In this document: positions 37,056 to 44,353 of the stretch, in pieces
Layout of the letters: every line of letters begins with the position of its first letter
Numbering within the stretch: the first letter of the stretch is position 1
DNA from: Alteripontixanthobacter muriae
GTDB taxonomy: Bacteria; Pseudomonadota; Alphaproteobacteria; Sphingomonadales; Sphingomonadaceae
Assembly: GCF_013336795.1 (NCBI RefSeq)
Contig: NZ_JAAFZT010000006.1
Location: forward strand, 1 to 64,000
Direction of reading: 5' to 3'
DNA: 64,000 nucleotides
The notes under the pieces: model-generated
Seen by the model: only the letters and a program-made list of their open reading frames with translations
Told to the model about the DNA's origin: nothing
Databases searched by the model: none
Made by a program: the position numbers and the translations under genes

Positions 37056-37679
37056 TCAGAACATCTGCATCTGCGCCACCGGCGCGAAGCTGCGCCGATG
37101 CAGCGGTGTCGGCCCGTGGCGACGCAGCGCCTCCATGTGATCGCGCGTGCCGTAACCCTTGTTCCTGTCCCAGCCATAGGAGGGGTGAAGCCGGGCTGCA
37201 TCGAGCATCATCCGGTCGCGCCATTCCTTTGCGACGATGCTTGCGGCAGAAATGCACGGTTCGATCGCATCGCCGCCCACGATTGCTCTGGCCCGCCACC
37301 GCCACTGCCCGGTTCGGCCCTGCGGCGTGAGATTTCCGTCGATCAGAACCTCGTCAGCATCGCGCTCCAGAGCGCGGCTGAGGTTCTCCATCGCGATGGT
37401 CATGGCCAGCATTGTCGCGCCAAAGATGTTCAGCCTGTCGATGTCCGCAACGTCGACCACGCCGACGCCCCAGGCGCAGCGGCGGCGAACCACATTGTCC
37501 AGAAGCTGGCGGCGCGAAGGGTTGAGCTTCTTCGAATCCGCCAATCCGCCCGGTCGCGGCTTGCACAGGGCGACCGCAGCGGCCACAACCGGCCCTGCGA
37601 GCGGGCCACGGCCAGCCTCGTCCACACCGACGACGAGCGGGTCGGAGCCAAATCCGCAATGAGGGGTTCCATAGAACAT
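37056..37679 (-). CDS. rnhB: Ribonuclease HII
   Basis: 207 residues from the ATG at 37679; the frame is open upstream but only as antisense of the next gene. RNase HII nicks RNA in RNA-DNA hybrids and excises misincorporated ribonucleotides. The catalytic Asp-Glu pair is in 'VVGVDEAGRGPLAGPVVAAA', with Asp in 'EVLIDGN' and Asp/Glu partners in 'SAASIVAKEWRDR'. 'HPSYGWDRNKGYGTRDH' is diagnostic. The start codon overlaps the start codon of the divergent sugar dehydrogenase gene, so no intergenic space exists. Confidence 0.94.
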   Translation of the reverse strand: MFYGTPHCGFGSDPLVVGVDEAGRGPLAGPVVAAAVALCKPRPGGLADSKKLNPSRRQLLDNVVRRRCAWGVGVVDVADIDRLNIFGATMLAMTIAMENLSRALERDADEVLIDGNLTPQGRTGQWRWRARAIVGGDAIEPCISAASIVAKEWRDRMMLDAARLHPSYGWDRNKGYGTRDHMEALRRHGPTPLHRRSFAPVAQMQMF

Positions 37680-38868
37680 GAGAAAGACAGCCAAGATTAT
37701 CGCGACCGCCTCTTTACCCTTCGCAGCCCTTCTCGCAAGCTGCGGGGCGCAGGCTGGCGGGGACAGCACTGCTGCCGCACAGTCGACCCCTTCGCCGCAA
37801 GCGGCACGAGGCGGCGCTCCCTTCAACTTGACGACGTATGGCACTTTCAACGAGCCATGGGCCGCGGAGTTCGCGCCGGGAACCGACACACTGTTCATCA
37901 CCGAAAAGCCGGGCACGATGAAATTCGTCGACACTGCGACGGGCCGCACCGGATCGGTCACCGGTCTGCCGCGTGTCGACTACGGCGGTCAGGGCGGTCT
38001 GGGTGAAGTCGCTTTCCTGCCCAGTGAATCCGCGAATGAGGTCGGCCGGCGCACGATCTATCTCAGCTGGGCCGAAGCGGGTGAAGGCGACACGCGCGGC
38101 GCGGTCGTGGGGAAGGGAACGCTGGACTGCACCGCAGGGGCGAGCTGCAATGTCGAAGGGCTGAATGTCATCTGGCGGCAGACGCCCAAGGTTACCGGCC
38201 GGGGCCATTACTCGCACCGCATCGCCTTTTCGCCGGACGAAAATTACATGTTCGTGTCCAGCGGTGACCGTCAGAAGCTCGATCCTGCACAGGATCTCGG
38301 CAACACGCTCGGCACGATTGTAAGGCTGACGCTCGACGGGGAGCCTGCTCCTGGCAACCCCTTCGCCGATCGCGGTTCGCCCACTGACGAGATCTGGTCC
38401 TATGGCCACCGGAACACGCTTGGCCTGCAATTCGACAGCGCCGGGTGGCTCTGGAACATGGAGCATGGACCTGCTGGCGGGGACGAAGTCAACCTGATCG
38501 AACCCGGCACCAATTATGGCTGGCCCATCGTGTCGGACGGTGAACATTATGACGGCAGGGACATACCTGACCACTCGACAAGGCCCGAATTCCAGCCGCC
38601 CGCCATCGGCTGGACGCCGGTGATCGCGCCGGGCGACTTCATCTTCTACAATGGCGATGCCTTTGAAGACTGGAAAGGCAACGTCCTGCTCGCGGGGCTG
38701 AAGACCGAAGCCCTGATTCGCGTGGCGATGAACGGCACCAACCCTGTCGAAGTCGCGCGCTATCCCATGGGCAATCGCCTGCGCGAGGTGGTCGAAGGGC
38801 CGGACGGCGCCATCTGGGTGCTGGAAGACCGGGAGGGCGCAAGGCTGATCAAGCTGACGCCGTCCTGA
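37678..38868 (+). CDS. PQQ-dependent aldose sugar dehydrogenase-like lipoprotein
   Basis: 396 residues. A signal peptide with lipobox (LLASC, Cys near residue 22) and a low-complexity linker precede a six-bladed propeller of the soluble glucose/aldose dehydrogenase (YliI) type: 'FNEPWAAEFAPG', 'VTGRGHYSHRIAFSPDE' (active His), 'SSGDRQ', 'IWSYGHRNTLGLQFD', 'MEHGPAGGDEVNLIEPGTNYGWP'. It probably oxidises sugars in the periplasm with PQQ. The ATG overlaps that of rnhB on the other strand; GAGGGG lies 11 bases upstream, within the rnhB coding region. Confidence 0.92.
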   Translation: MRKTAKIIATASLPFAALLASCGAQAGGDSTAAAQSTPSPQAARGGAPFNLTTYGTFNEPWAAEFAPGTDTLFITEKPGTMKFVDTATGRTGSVTGLPRVDYGGQGGLGEVAFLPSESANEVGRRTIYLSWAEAGEGDTRGAVVGKGTLDCTAGASCNVEGLNVIWRQTPKVTGRGHYSHRIAFSPDENYMFVSSGDRQKLDPAQDLGNTLGTIVRLTLDGEPAPGNPFADRGSPTDEIWSYGHRNTLGLQFDSAGWLWNMEHGPAGGDEVNLIEPGTNYGWPIVSDGEHYDGRDIPDHSTRPEFQPPAIGWTPVIAPGDFIFYNGDAFEDWKGNVLLAGLKTEALIRVAMNGTNPVEVARYPMGNRLREVVEGPDGAIWVLEDREGARLIKLTPS

Positions 38869-38926
38869 TCGCGTATGTAAGTTTGCGCCCGGGCTCGGAA
38901 CGGCCCGTGCGAAATCCTGTCGACAG

Positions 38927-38959
38927 CATGGCGCGGGCATCCTAACCGCCCGCGCCATG
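38927..38959 (+). promoter_or_regulatory. Perfect hairpin covering the start codon of the GNAT gene
   Basis: CATGGCGCGGGC (38927-38938) pairs perfectly with GCCCGCGCCATG (38948-38959) around a nine-base loop. The last three bases are the ATG of the GNAT gene. There is no T-run, so it is unlike a classical terminator. In an mRNA starting upstream it would bury the start codon. Confidence 0.6.
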
Positions 38960-39487
38960 CCGACGATACTTCCCCTGAGCGCCGTTCCCGGCGAAATGGT
39001 CGAACAAGTGCTGGACGAGGCATTTGGCCCGCAGCGTCACGCTCGCACCGCCTATCGCATCCGCGACGGTGTGGAATGGCTTGCCGCCCTCAGCTTTGCC
39101 GCGCTGGACGACGATGAATACCTCGCCGCGACCATTCAGATCTGGCCCGTCGCGCTGTTCGATCCGGACGGTCGGCCGCACCCGATGCTGATGGTCGGCC
39201 CTGTCGCCGTCCTGCCCCAGTTGCAGGGCCAAGGTTATGGCAAGGCGCTGGTGACCGCCTCACTTGCCGAGATGAACAAGGGCGCGCTGCCGCAGGTTCT
39301 GATCGGTGATGCGTCCTATTACGGCGCCTGGGGCTTCACCGCAGAGCACACGCGTGAGTGGCACTGCCCCGGCCCTTACGATCAGGAGCGGCTGCTGGTG
39401 CGCTACGACAATCCGGCTGTCCTGCCGCCGAAGGGAATGCTCGGCCCCTGGCGCCCTGCGGACATGCCGCCGCAGACGCCACGCTGA
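38957..39487 (+). CDS. GNAT family N-acetyltransferase
   Basis: 176 residues. The N-terminal start MPTILPLSAVPGEMVEQVL and 'FGPQRHARTAYRIR' match a sphingomonad GNAT group. The acetyl-CoA loop is 'VLPQLQGQGYGKALV' (Q/RxxGxG/A) at about residues 85-99, and 'LIGDASYYGAWGF' is the later beta-4/5 part. Substrate unknown. No Shine-Dalgarno sequence precedes the ATG; instead the start codon is inside a 12-base-pair hairpin. It heads a same-strand run with DUF1285, Nudix and cca genes. Confidence 0.88.
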   Translation: MPTILPLSAVPGEMVEQVLDEAFGPQRHARTAYRIRDGVEWLAALSFAALDDDEYLAATIQIWPVALFDPDGRPHPMLMVGPVAVLPQLQGQGYGKALVTASLAEMNKGALPQVLIGDASYYGAWGFTAEHTREWHCPGPYDQERLLVRYDNPAVLPPKGMLGPWRPADMPPQTPR

Positions 39488-39531
39488 CATATCGGTTGGC
39501 GTGACGCGGGCGATCTGCCATCGCTTGGCGC

Positions 39532-40080
39532 ATGCCCTACGAACCGCCTCCAGAAATCGCTGGCCTCACCCTTGCGCAGGTTGCGGAGCAGGTGAAAGCC
39601 CGCAAACTGCCCCCGCAGGAGGAATGGTCGCCGCAGCAGGTTGGCGACAGCCTCATGCTGATCGCCGCCGATGGAAAGTGGTACTACGAAGGTTCAAGGA
39701 TCGAGCGCAAGGCAATGGTCCGCGCCTTTTCCAGCCTGTTGATGCGCGATGAAGACGGGGGCTATTTCCTCGTCACGCCCATGCAGAAACTGTCGGTCGA
39801 GGTGGAGGACGCCTGCTTTATCGCCGTCGATGTGGCACGTCGCGACGGTAATCTGGTGTTTCGCCTCAACACCGACGATCTGGTGATTGCCGGACCCGAA
39901 CATCGCCTGAAGGCGCGCGGCGATGCCGACACGCCCAAGCTGTACCTGCACGCCCGCCGCGGGTGCGAGGCAAGGCTGGACCGCTCGACCTACCAGCAGC
40001 TAGCCGCTCTGGCGCTGGAGGAAGGCGATGACTGGAATGTCACCAGCAACGGAGAGACCTTTTCTCTGAAACCGCAATGA
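39532..40080 (+). CDS. DUF1285 domain-containing protein
   Basis: 182 residues. 'DGKWYYEGSRIERKAMVRAFSSLLMRDEDGGYFLVTPMQKLSVEVEDACF' features (about 47-96) are diagnostic of DUF1285, a two-domain beta-rich fold of unknown function found in proteobacteria. No signal peptide. The stop overlaps the start of the Nudix gene by four bases (ATGA), and in many alphaproteobacteria DUF1285, Nudix hydrolase and cca genes are neighbours, so the arrangement is conserved. Confidence 0.9.
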   Translation: MPYEPPPEIAGLTLAQVAEQVKARKLPPQEEWSPQQVGDSLMLIAADGKWYYEGSRIERKAMVRAFSSLLMRDEDGGYFLVTPMQKLSVEVEDACFIAVDVARRDGNLVFRLNTDDLVIAGPEHRLKARGDADTPKLYLHARRGCEARLDRSTYQQLAALALEEGDDWNVTSNGETFSLKPQ

Positions 40081-40679
40081 GTGAATTGTTCGAGGATCTT
40101 TCGCGCCTGTTCGACGAGGGGCACCGGCAGCATATACCGGACCTGCTGACCGACCGGCACTTCGCACGAGGTACACCGCGCGCGGCAGCCGTTCTGATCG
40201 CCGTGACCGAACGTCCGGTGCCCGGCGCACTGCTAATCCACCGCCCGCACGACATGCGCAGCCATCCCGGACAGGTCGCCTTCCCGGGCGGCAAAATCGA
40301 TCCGGGCGAGGATGCAATCACCGCCGCACTGCGCGAGGCCCATGAGGAACTCGGGATCAGCCCGCAGGATGTCCGGATCATCGGGGCGACCGACCAATAT
40401 CAGACAGGCACCGGATTTGATGTCACTCCGGTGCTGGGCGTCATCCCTCCCGATCTGCCCATCACGCCGAACTCCGCCGAGGTAGCGGATTGGTTTGAGG
40501 CTCCCTTCCGCTTCCTGCTCGACCCCGACAGCCGCAGGCGGCAGGAGACGCAGTGGCGCGGCGATACGCGGCGCTATTACGAAATGGACTGGCAGGGACA
40601 CCGGATCTGGGGCGTGACCGCCGCGATCATCGCCAATCTTTCGCGGCGGCTCGCCTGGCAGGAACTGCTGGATGGCTAG
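40077..40679 (+). CDS. CoA pyrophosphatase (Nudix hydrolase)
   Basis: 200 residues. The Nudix box starts 'GGKIDPGEDAITAALREA' and continues HEELGI at about 71-94, with all metal-binding Glu residues. 'RPHDMRSHPGQVAFPGG' just before it is the NuCoA signature, so coenzyme A and its derivatives are the likely substrates. It overlaps DUF1285 upstream by four bases and cca downstream by eight, so the three are translated as a unit. Confidence 0.92.
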   Translation: MSELFEDLSRLFDEGHRQHIPDLLTDRHFARGTPRAAAVLIAVTERPVPGALLIHRPHDMRSHPGQVAFPGGKIDPGEDAITAALREAHEELGISPQDVRIIGATDQYQTGTGFDVTPVLGVIPPDLPITPNSAEVADWFEAPFRFLLDPDSRRRQETQWRGDTRRYYEMDWQGHRIWGVTAAIIANLSRRLAWQELLDG

Positions 40680-41856
40680 GCACCTGCCATCGGCCGAATG
40701 GACCCTTCGGGGCGATCTTGCGGCACTCGTCGAAGCGCTGGGCGAAGGGCAGTTGCGCTGGGTGGGCGGCGCAGTGCGCGACACGCTGCTGGGCCTACCG
40801 GTGGCCGACATCGACGCGGCCACGCCTCTGCTTCCCGAAGAGGTTATGGACCGGCTGAAACATGACGGCATCCGCTGCATACCGACCGGCATCGATCATG
40901 GCACGGTAACAGCCCTGCTCCCCGGTGGAAATGTGGAAATCACGACGCTTCGGCAGGATGTTGCAACCGACGGGCGGCACGCTGTGGTCTCTTTTGCCAA
41001 GGATTGGAGGGCGGATGCAGCAAGGCGCGATTTTACGATCAATGCATTGTTCGCCGAACCGGGCACGCTGCTGATCCACGACTATTTCGGCGGACTCGGC
41101 GACCTCGCGGCGGGCCGTGTGCGCTTCATCGGCGAAGCGGTAGAGCGCATCCGCGAGGATCATCTGCGCATCCTGCGCTATTTTCGCTTTCAGTGCCGGT
41201 TCGGCGCGGCGCTCGATGCAGAAGCGGAAGCTGCCTGCGCCGAACTCGGCCCGCTTCTGGCGAAGCTTTCGGCCGAACGGGTCGCAATGGAGGTGCTGAA
41301 CCTGCTCGCCCTGCCCGACCCGACTGCCACGGTCACTCGCATGTTGGAAAACGATGTATGGAAAGTCGTTCTGCCGGAAACCGGTCCTTCGGAACTGACC
41401 TGCCTCGCCAGTCTGGTCGCCAACGAACGACGTGCGGGAATGCCTGCAGATCCTCTCCGCCGTCTCGCCGCCCTGCTGCCCGCCAATGCCGAAATGGCGC
41501 GTCAGGCAGCGCAGCGCCTGCGCCTCTCGAACCGCCAGCAAGACCGCCTCGCCTGTGCAGCCGGTCGCGGAACTGGGGCCGAAGCAGGGACTCGGTCTCG
41601 CGAATTGGCTTACCGACTGGGAATGATCTGCGCGCAAGACCGGATGCTGATCGACGGCCATTCACTCGCGCCGCTGGAGAACTGGACTGTGCCAGCACTA
41701 CCCGTGAGCGGGAAGGATATAATCGCCAGAGGCATTTCGCCCGGCCCGCAAATTTCCGACATTTTAAAGAAGGTTGAAAGCCACTGGGTTGCCGACAATT
41801 TCCCCGGCGAACAGCGTGTCAGAGAATTGCTCAACCGGGTTCTCGCAGAAGAATAA
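40672..41856 (+). CDS. cca: CCA tRNA nucleotidyltransferase / poly(A) polymerase family
   Basis: 394 residues. Class II nucleotidyltransferase that adds or repairs the 3' CCA of tRNA. The head has 'WVGGAVRDTLLGLPVADIDAA' features (GGxVRD and DxD) at about 25-45, 'GTVTALL' and 'DWRADAARRDFTINAL' (RRDFTIN). The 'RIREDHLRILRYFRF' block (neck) follows. The C-terminal half is helical and divergent, typical of alphaproteobacteria. The start overlaps the Nudix gene end. Confidence 0.95.
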   Translation: MARHLPSAEWTLRGDLAALVEALGEGQLRWVGGAVRDTLLGLPVADIDAATPLLPEEVMDRLKHDGIRCIPTGIDHGTVTALLPGGNVEITTLRQDVATDGRHAVVSFAKDWRADAARRDFTINALFAEPGTLLIHDYFGGLGDLAAGRVRFIGEAVERIREDHLRILRYFRFQCRFGAALDAEAEAACAELGPLLAKLSAERVAMEVLNLLALPDPTATVTRMLENDVWKVVLPETGPSELTCLASLVANERRAGMPADPLRRLAALLPANAEMARQAAQRLRLSNRQQDRLACAAGRGTGAEAGTRSRELAYRLGMICAQDRMLIDGHSLAPLENWTVPALPVSGKDIIARGISPGPQISDILKKVESHWVADNFPGEQRVRELLNRVLAEE

Positions 41857-42098
41857 GCCCCGCTTGCGTAATTTGATTGCTTATTCCTGCCGTCGCACCT
41901 ATCTGGGTGTTCTGCCATCCGGCGCGAACTTATTCGCGCAATCGGCTGCGAGCGTGAACCTGCCCTTCGGCGGGTCCCGCACCGACTAGCGGATCTGGCA
42001 CTCGAAGCTTCCCCATACACGCAAGGGTCGCATTGACCGACCCCACGCGCCCGGACGGCTTTTGCCTGTCCGCTATGGCGCTGCATGAAAGTATTATT

Positions 42099-43436
42099 AT
42101 GTCTTATTTCGAAACTCTCGGCCTTGCCGAACCCTTGCTGCGCGCCCTGAAGGCGAAGGATTACAGCGAACCCACCCCGATCCAGCGTCAGGCGATCCCC
42201 GCCCTGCTGGAAGGCCGCGACCTGCTCGGCATCGCGCAGACCGGCACCGGCAAGACGGCGGCGTTCTCGCTGCCTTCGCTGCACCGGCTTGCAGCCAATC
42301 CGGTTGGCCGTCACCCTGCATCCTGCCGGATGCTGGTGCTTTCTCCAACGCGTGAACTGGCGGCGCAGATTGCCGAAAACATGCGTGCCTATGCAAAGTT
42401 CCTCGACCTGTCGGTCCAGTGCATCTTCGGCGGCGTGCCTGCCAGCAAGCAGGCCAAGAAGCTGGTGCAGGGCTGCGATATTCTGGTGGCAACGCCGGGA
42501 CGTCTGCTCGACCTGTGCGATCAGCGCGCGCTGACCCTGCGCAATGTCGAGATCTTCGTTCTCGATGAAGCCGACCAGATGATGGACCTTGGCTTCATCA
42601 AGCCGCTGACCCGCATCGCCAACATGCTGCCCGACAAGCGTCAGAGCCTGTTCTTTTCCGCGACCATGCCCAAGGCCATTGCCGATCTCGGCAAGCGTTT
42701 CATCAAGGATCCGGTTCGCGTTGAAGTCGCACCGCAATCCACGACTGCCGAGCGCGTCGAGCAATATTCGACCTTTATCGACCAGAAGGAAAAGCAGGCG
42801 CTGCTTACCCTCAGCCTGAAGAAGGGCCTGGAGAGCGGCGAGATCGAGCGCAGCCTCGTCTTCACCCGCACCAAGCATGGCGCGGACCGCGTGGTTCGCC
42901 ACCTGGTTGCCGCCGGCATCAACGCTGCGGCCATTCACGGCAACAAGAGCCAGGCCCAGCGCACGCGCGCTTTGGACGGTTTCCGCGACAATCGCGTGCC
43001 TGTGCTGGTCGCGACTGACATTGCAGCGCGCGGCATCGACGTTCCGGGCGTGAGCGCGGTATTCAATTTCGAACTGCCCAATGTGGCCGAACAATATGTT
43101 CACCGCATCGGGCGTACCGCGCGTGCGGGCCGGAACGGCATGGCTATTTCCTATGTCGCACCGGACGAGAAGCCCTATTTGCGTGATATCGAGAAGCTGA
43201 CCGGCGTTCGCCTGACGGCCGTTCCGATCCCCGAAAACTTCGTGACCCAGGCAGCGGCCCTGCCCGCGGCCGCTCGTCACCCGTCCGGTGCGGAACGTGC
43301 CGAGGGCGATCGCCCCCGCACTCGCCGGGGCAATGGCGGCGGAAACGGAAGCGGCAGGCGCAAGCCTCAGGCTTCCGCGCGACCGGCCGGTAATGGTGGT
43401 GGTCAACGCAACCGAAGGCCCCGCGCAGGCGCCTGA
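42099..43436 (+). CDS. DEAD-box RNA helicase (RhlE-like)
   Basis: 445 residues from the ATG at 42099, which gives the family start MSYFETLGLAEPLLRAL; an in-frame start at 42033 is less likely. All motifs are present: Q motif 'EPTPIQRQAIP', I 'AQTGTGKT', Ia 'PTRELAAQ', II 'LDEADQMMD', III 'FFSATM', IV 'LVFTRTK', V 'ATDIAARGID', VI 'HRIGRTARAG'. A basic Arg/Gly-rich tail (about 400-445) binds RNA. Such helicases help RNA turnover and cold growth. The 240-base upstream gap may be a long leader. Confidence 0.95.
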   Translation: MSYFETLGLAEPLLRALKAKDYSEPTPIQRQAIPALLEGRDLLGIAQTGTGKTAAFSLPSLHRLAANPVGRHPASCRMLVLSPTRELAAQIAENMRAYAKFLDLSVQCIFGGVPASKQAKKLVQGCDILVATPGRLLDLCDQRALTLRNVEIFVLDEADQMMDLGFIKPLTRIANMLPDKRQSLFFSATMPKAIADLGKRFIKDPVRVEVAPQSTTAERVEQYSTFIDQKEKQALLTLSLKKGLESGEIERSLVFTRTKHGADRVVRHLVAAGINAAAIHGNKSQAQRTRALDGFRDNRVPVLVATDIAARGIDVPGVSAVFNFELPNVAEQYVHRIGRTARAGRNGMAISYVAPDEKPYLRDIEKLTGVRLTAVPIPENFVTQAAALPAAARHPSGAERAEGDRPRTRRGNGGGNGSGRRKPQASARPAGNGGGQRNRRPRAGA

Positions 43437-43740
43437 CGCCTTTCGGCCTCAGGCCGCGAATAAGTACCGGTTCGGCGGGGCAAGTTCGGCAGCGGACTTG
43501 CTCCGCCTTGCATTTGCGCTCTAGGGGAACGGGCGGAAGCTAAGGCTGGCAAACACTCTCTGCAGTTCAGCGCGATTTAATCTGCGCACTGCCAGAGTGG
43601 CATGACCGGTCGCGCTCCTCAATTTTCGGATGCGCATGTTCCTGTGCCTGCAAGGGTTCGGGCCAGTCCGATACTTCAGATGGTCGCATCCTTCGTGGCA
43701 TCGGCCTTGCAAACGACGACACTATACGGAGTCTCTTTAT
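43437..43740. other. Intergenic region with a helicase-end hairpin
   Basis: These 304 bases hold no supported gene. A hairpin pairs GGCGGGGCAAGT with ACTTGCTCCGCC (43474-43485 with 43496-43507, one G-T pair) and is followed by TTGCATTT, a likely weak terminator for the helicase gene. The remainder must contain the promoter of the secreted protein gene at 43741; no clear box was found. Confidence 0.55.
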
Positions 43741-44289
43741 ATGAAATTCGCGAAACTCGCCGCCGCTACCGCCATTGCATTCGGCGTTCCGGCAGCAGCT
43801 TCCGCCCAGGATGCCGCACCTGCCGCATCCGCCGCCGCAGAACTGACGATCGCCCCGGGCGTAACCATCTACGATCCGCAGGGCGGGCTCGTCGGCACCG
43901 TTCTTGAAGTCAGCGACGACGTCGTTCTGGTGAACACCGGCAAGCACACCGCACCCCTGCCGGCGAACGCTTTCGCCAAGGGTCCGAACGGCCCCATCAT
44001 CTCGGTCACCCAGGCACAGCTGAACCAGATGCTCGACGAACAGATGGCTCAGGTTGCAGCGCAGCGCGATACCGCGCTGGTCGAAGGCGCCATGGTTCAC
44101 ACGGTCGACGATGCGATGCTGGGCACCGTCACATCGATCGACGCCGATAACATCGTCGTGACGGGCGAAAACGGCCCGGTCGCGATGCTGCGCGATCAGT
44201 TCGCCGTCAACCCTGAAGGCACGCTGATCGTCCTCTTCACCGAGGCGCAGATCGCCGAGGCAGCTGCCGCGGCAACACCAGCTGGTTGA
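43741..44289 (+). CDS. Secreted Ala-rich protein with repeated PRC-like motifs
   Basis: 182 residues. The signal peptide is about 1-22 (ending ASAQ). The mature part has two similar halves: 'GVTIYDPQGGLVGTVLEVSDDVVLV' (about 41-65) and 'GAMVHTVDDAMLGTVTSIDADNIVV' (about 119-143). Each resembles the strand-turn-strand 'VxDxxGxxIGxVxxVxxDxVxV' of PRC-barrel-like proteins. A helical linker with 'QLNQMLDEQMAQVAAQRD' separates them. It is probably periplasmic; function unknown. GGAG lies nine bases before the ATG, and a strong terminator follows. Confidence 0.8.
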   Translation: MKFAKLAAATAIAFGVPAAASAQDAAPAASAAAELTIAPGVTIYDPQGGLVGTVLEVSDDVVLVNTGKHTAPLPANAFAKGPNGPIISVTQAQLNQMLDEQMAQVAAQRDTALVEGAMVHTVDDAMLGTVTSIDADNIVVTGENGPVAMLRDQFAVNPEGTLIVLFTEAQIAEAAAAATPAG

Positions 44290-44314
44290 TCAGTTAAACG
44301 TCAACTCTCGAAAG

Positions 44315-44349
44315 GGGCCGGTTGCGGAAAGCGCGACCGGCCCTTTTTT
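44315..44349 (+). terminator. Terminator between the secreted protein gene and parC
   Basis: A 12-base-pair stem (44315-44326 with 44332-44343, one G-T pair) with loop GAAAG and six T after it ends the plus-strand gene. On the minus strand the same stem follows the parC stop with a short T-run, so it may serve both converging genes. Confidence 0.85.
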
Positions 44350-44353
44350 CATG

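Noticed and set aside
41610-43406. 598-codon minus-strand frame over the DEAD-box helicase
   Set aside because: Antisense shadow; all helicase motifs are on the plus strand.
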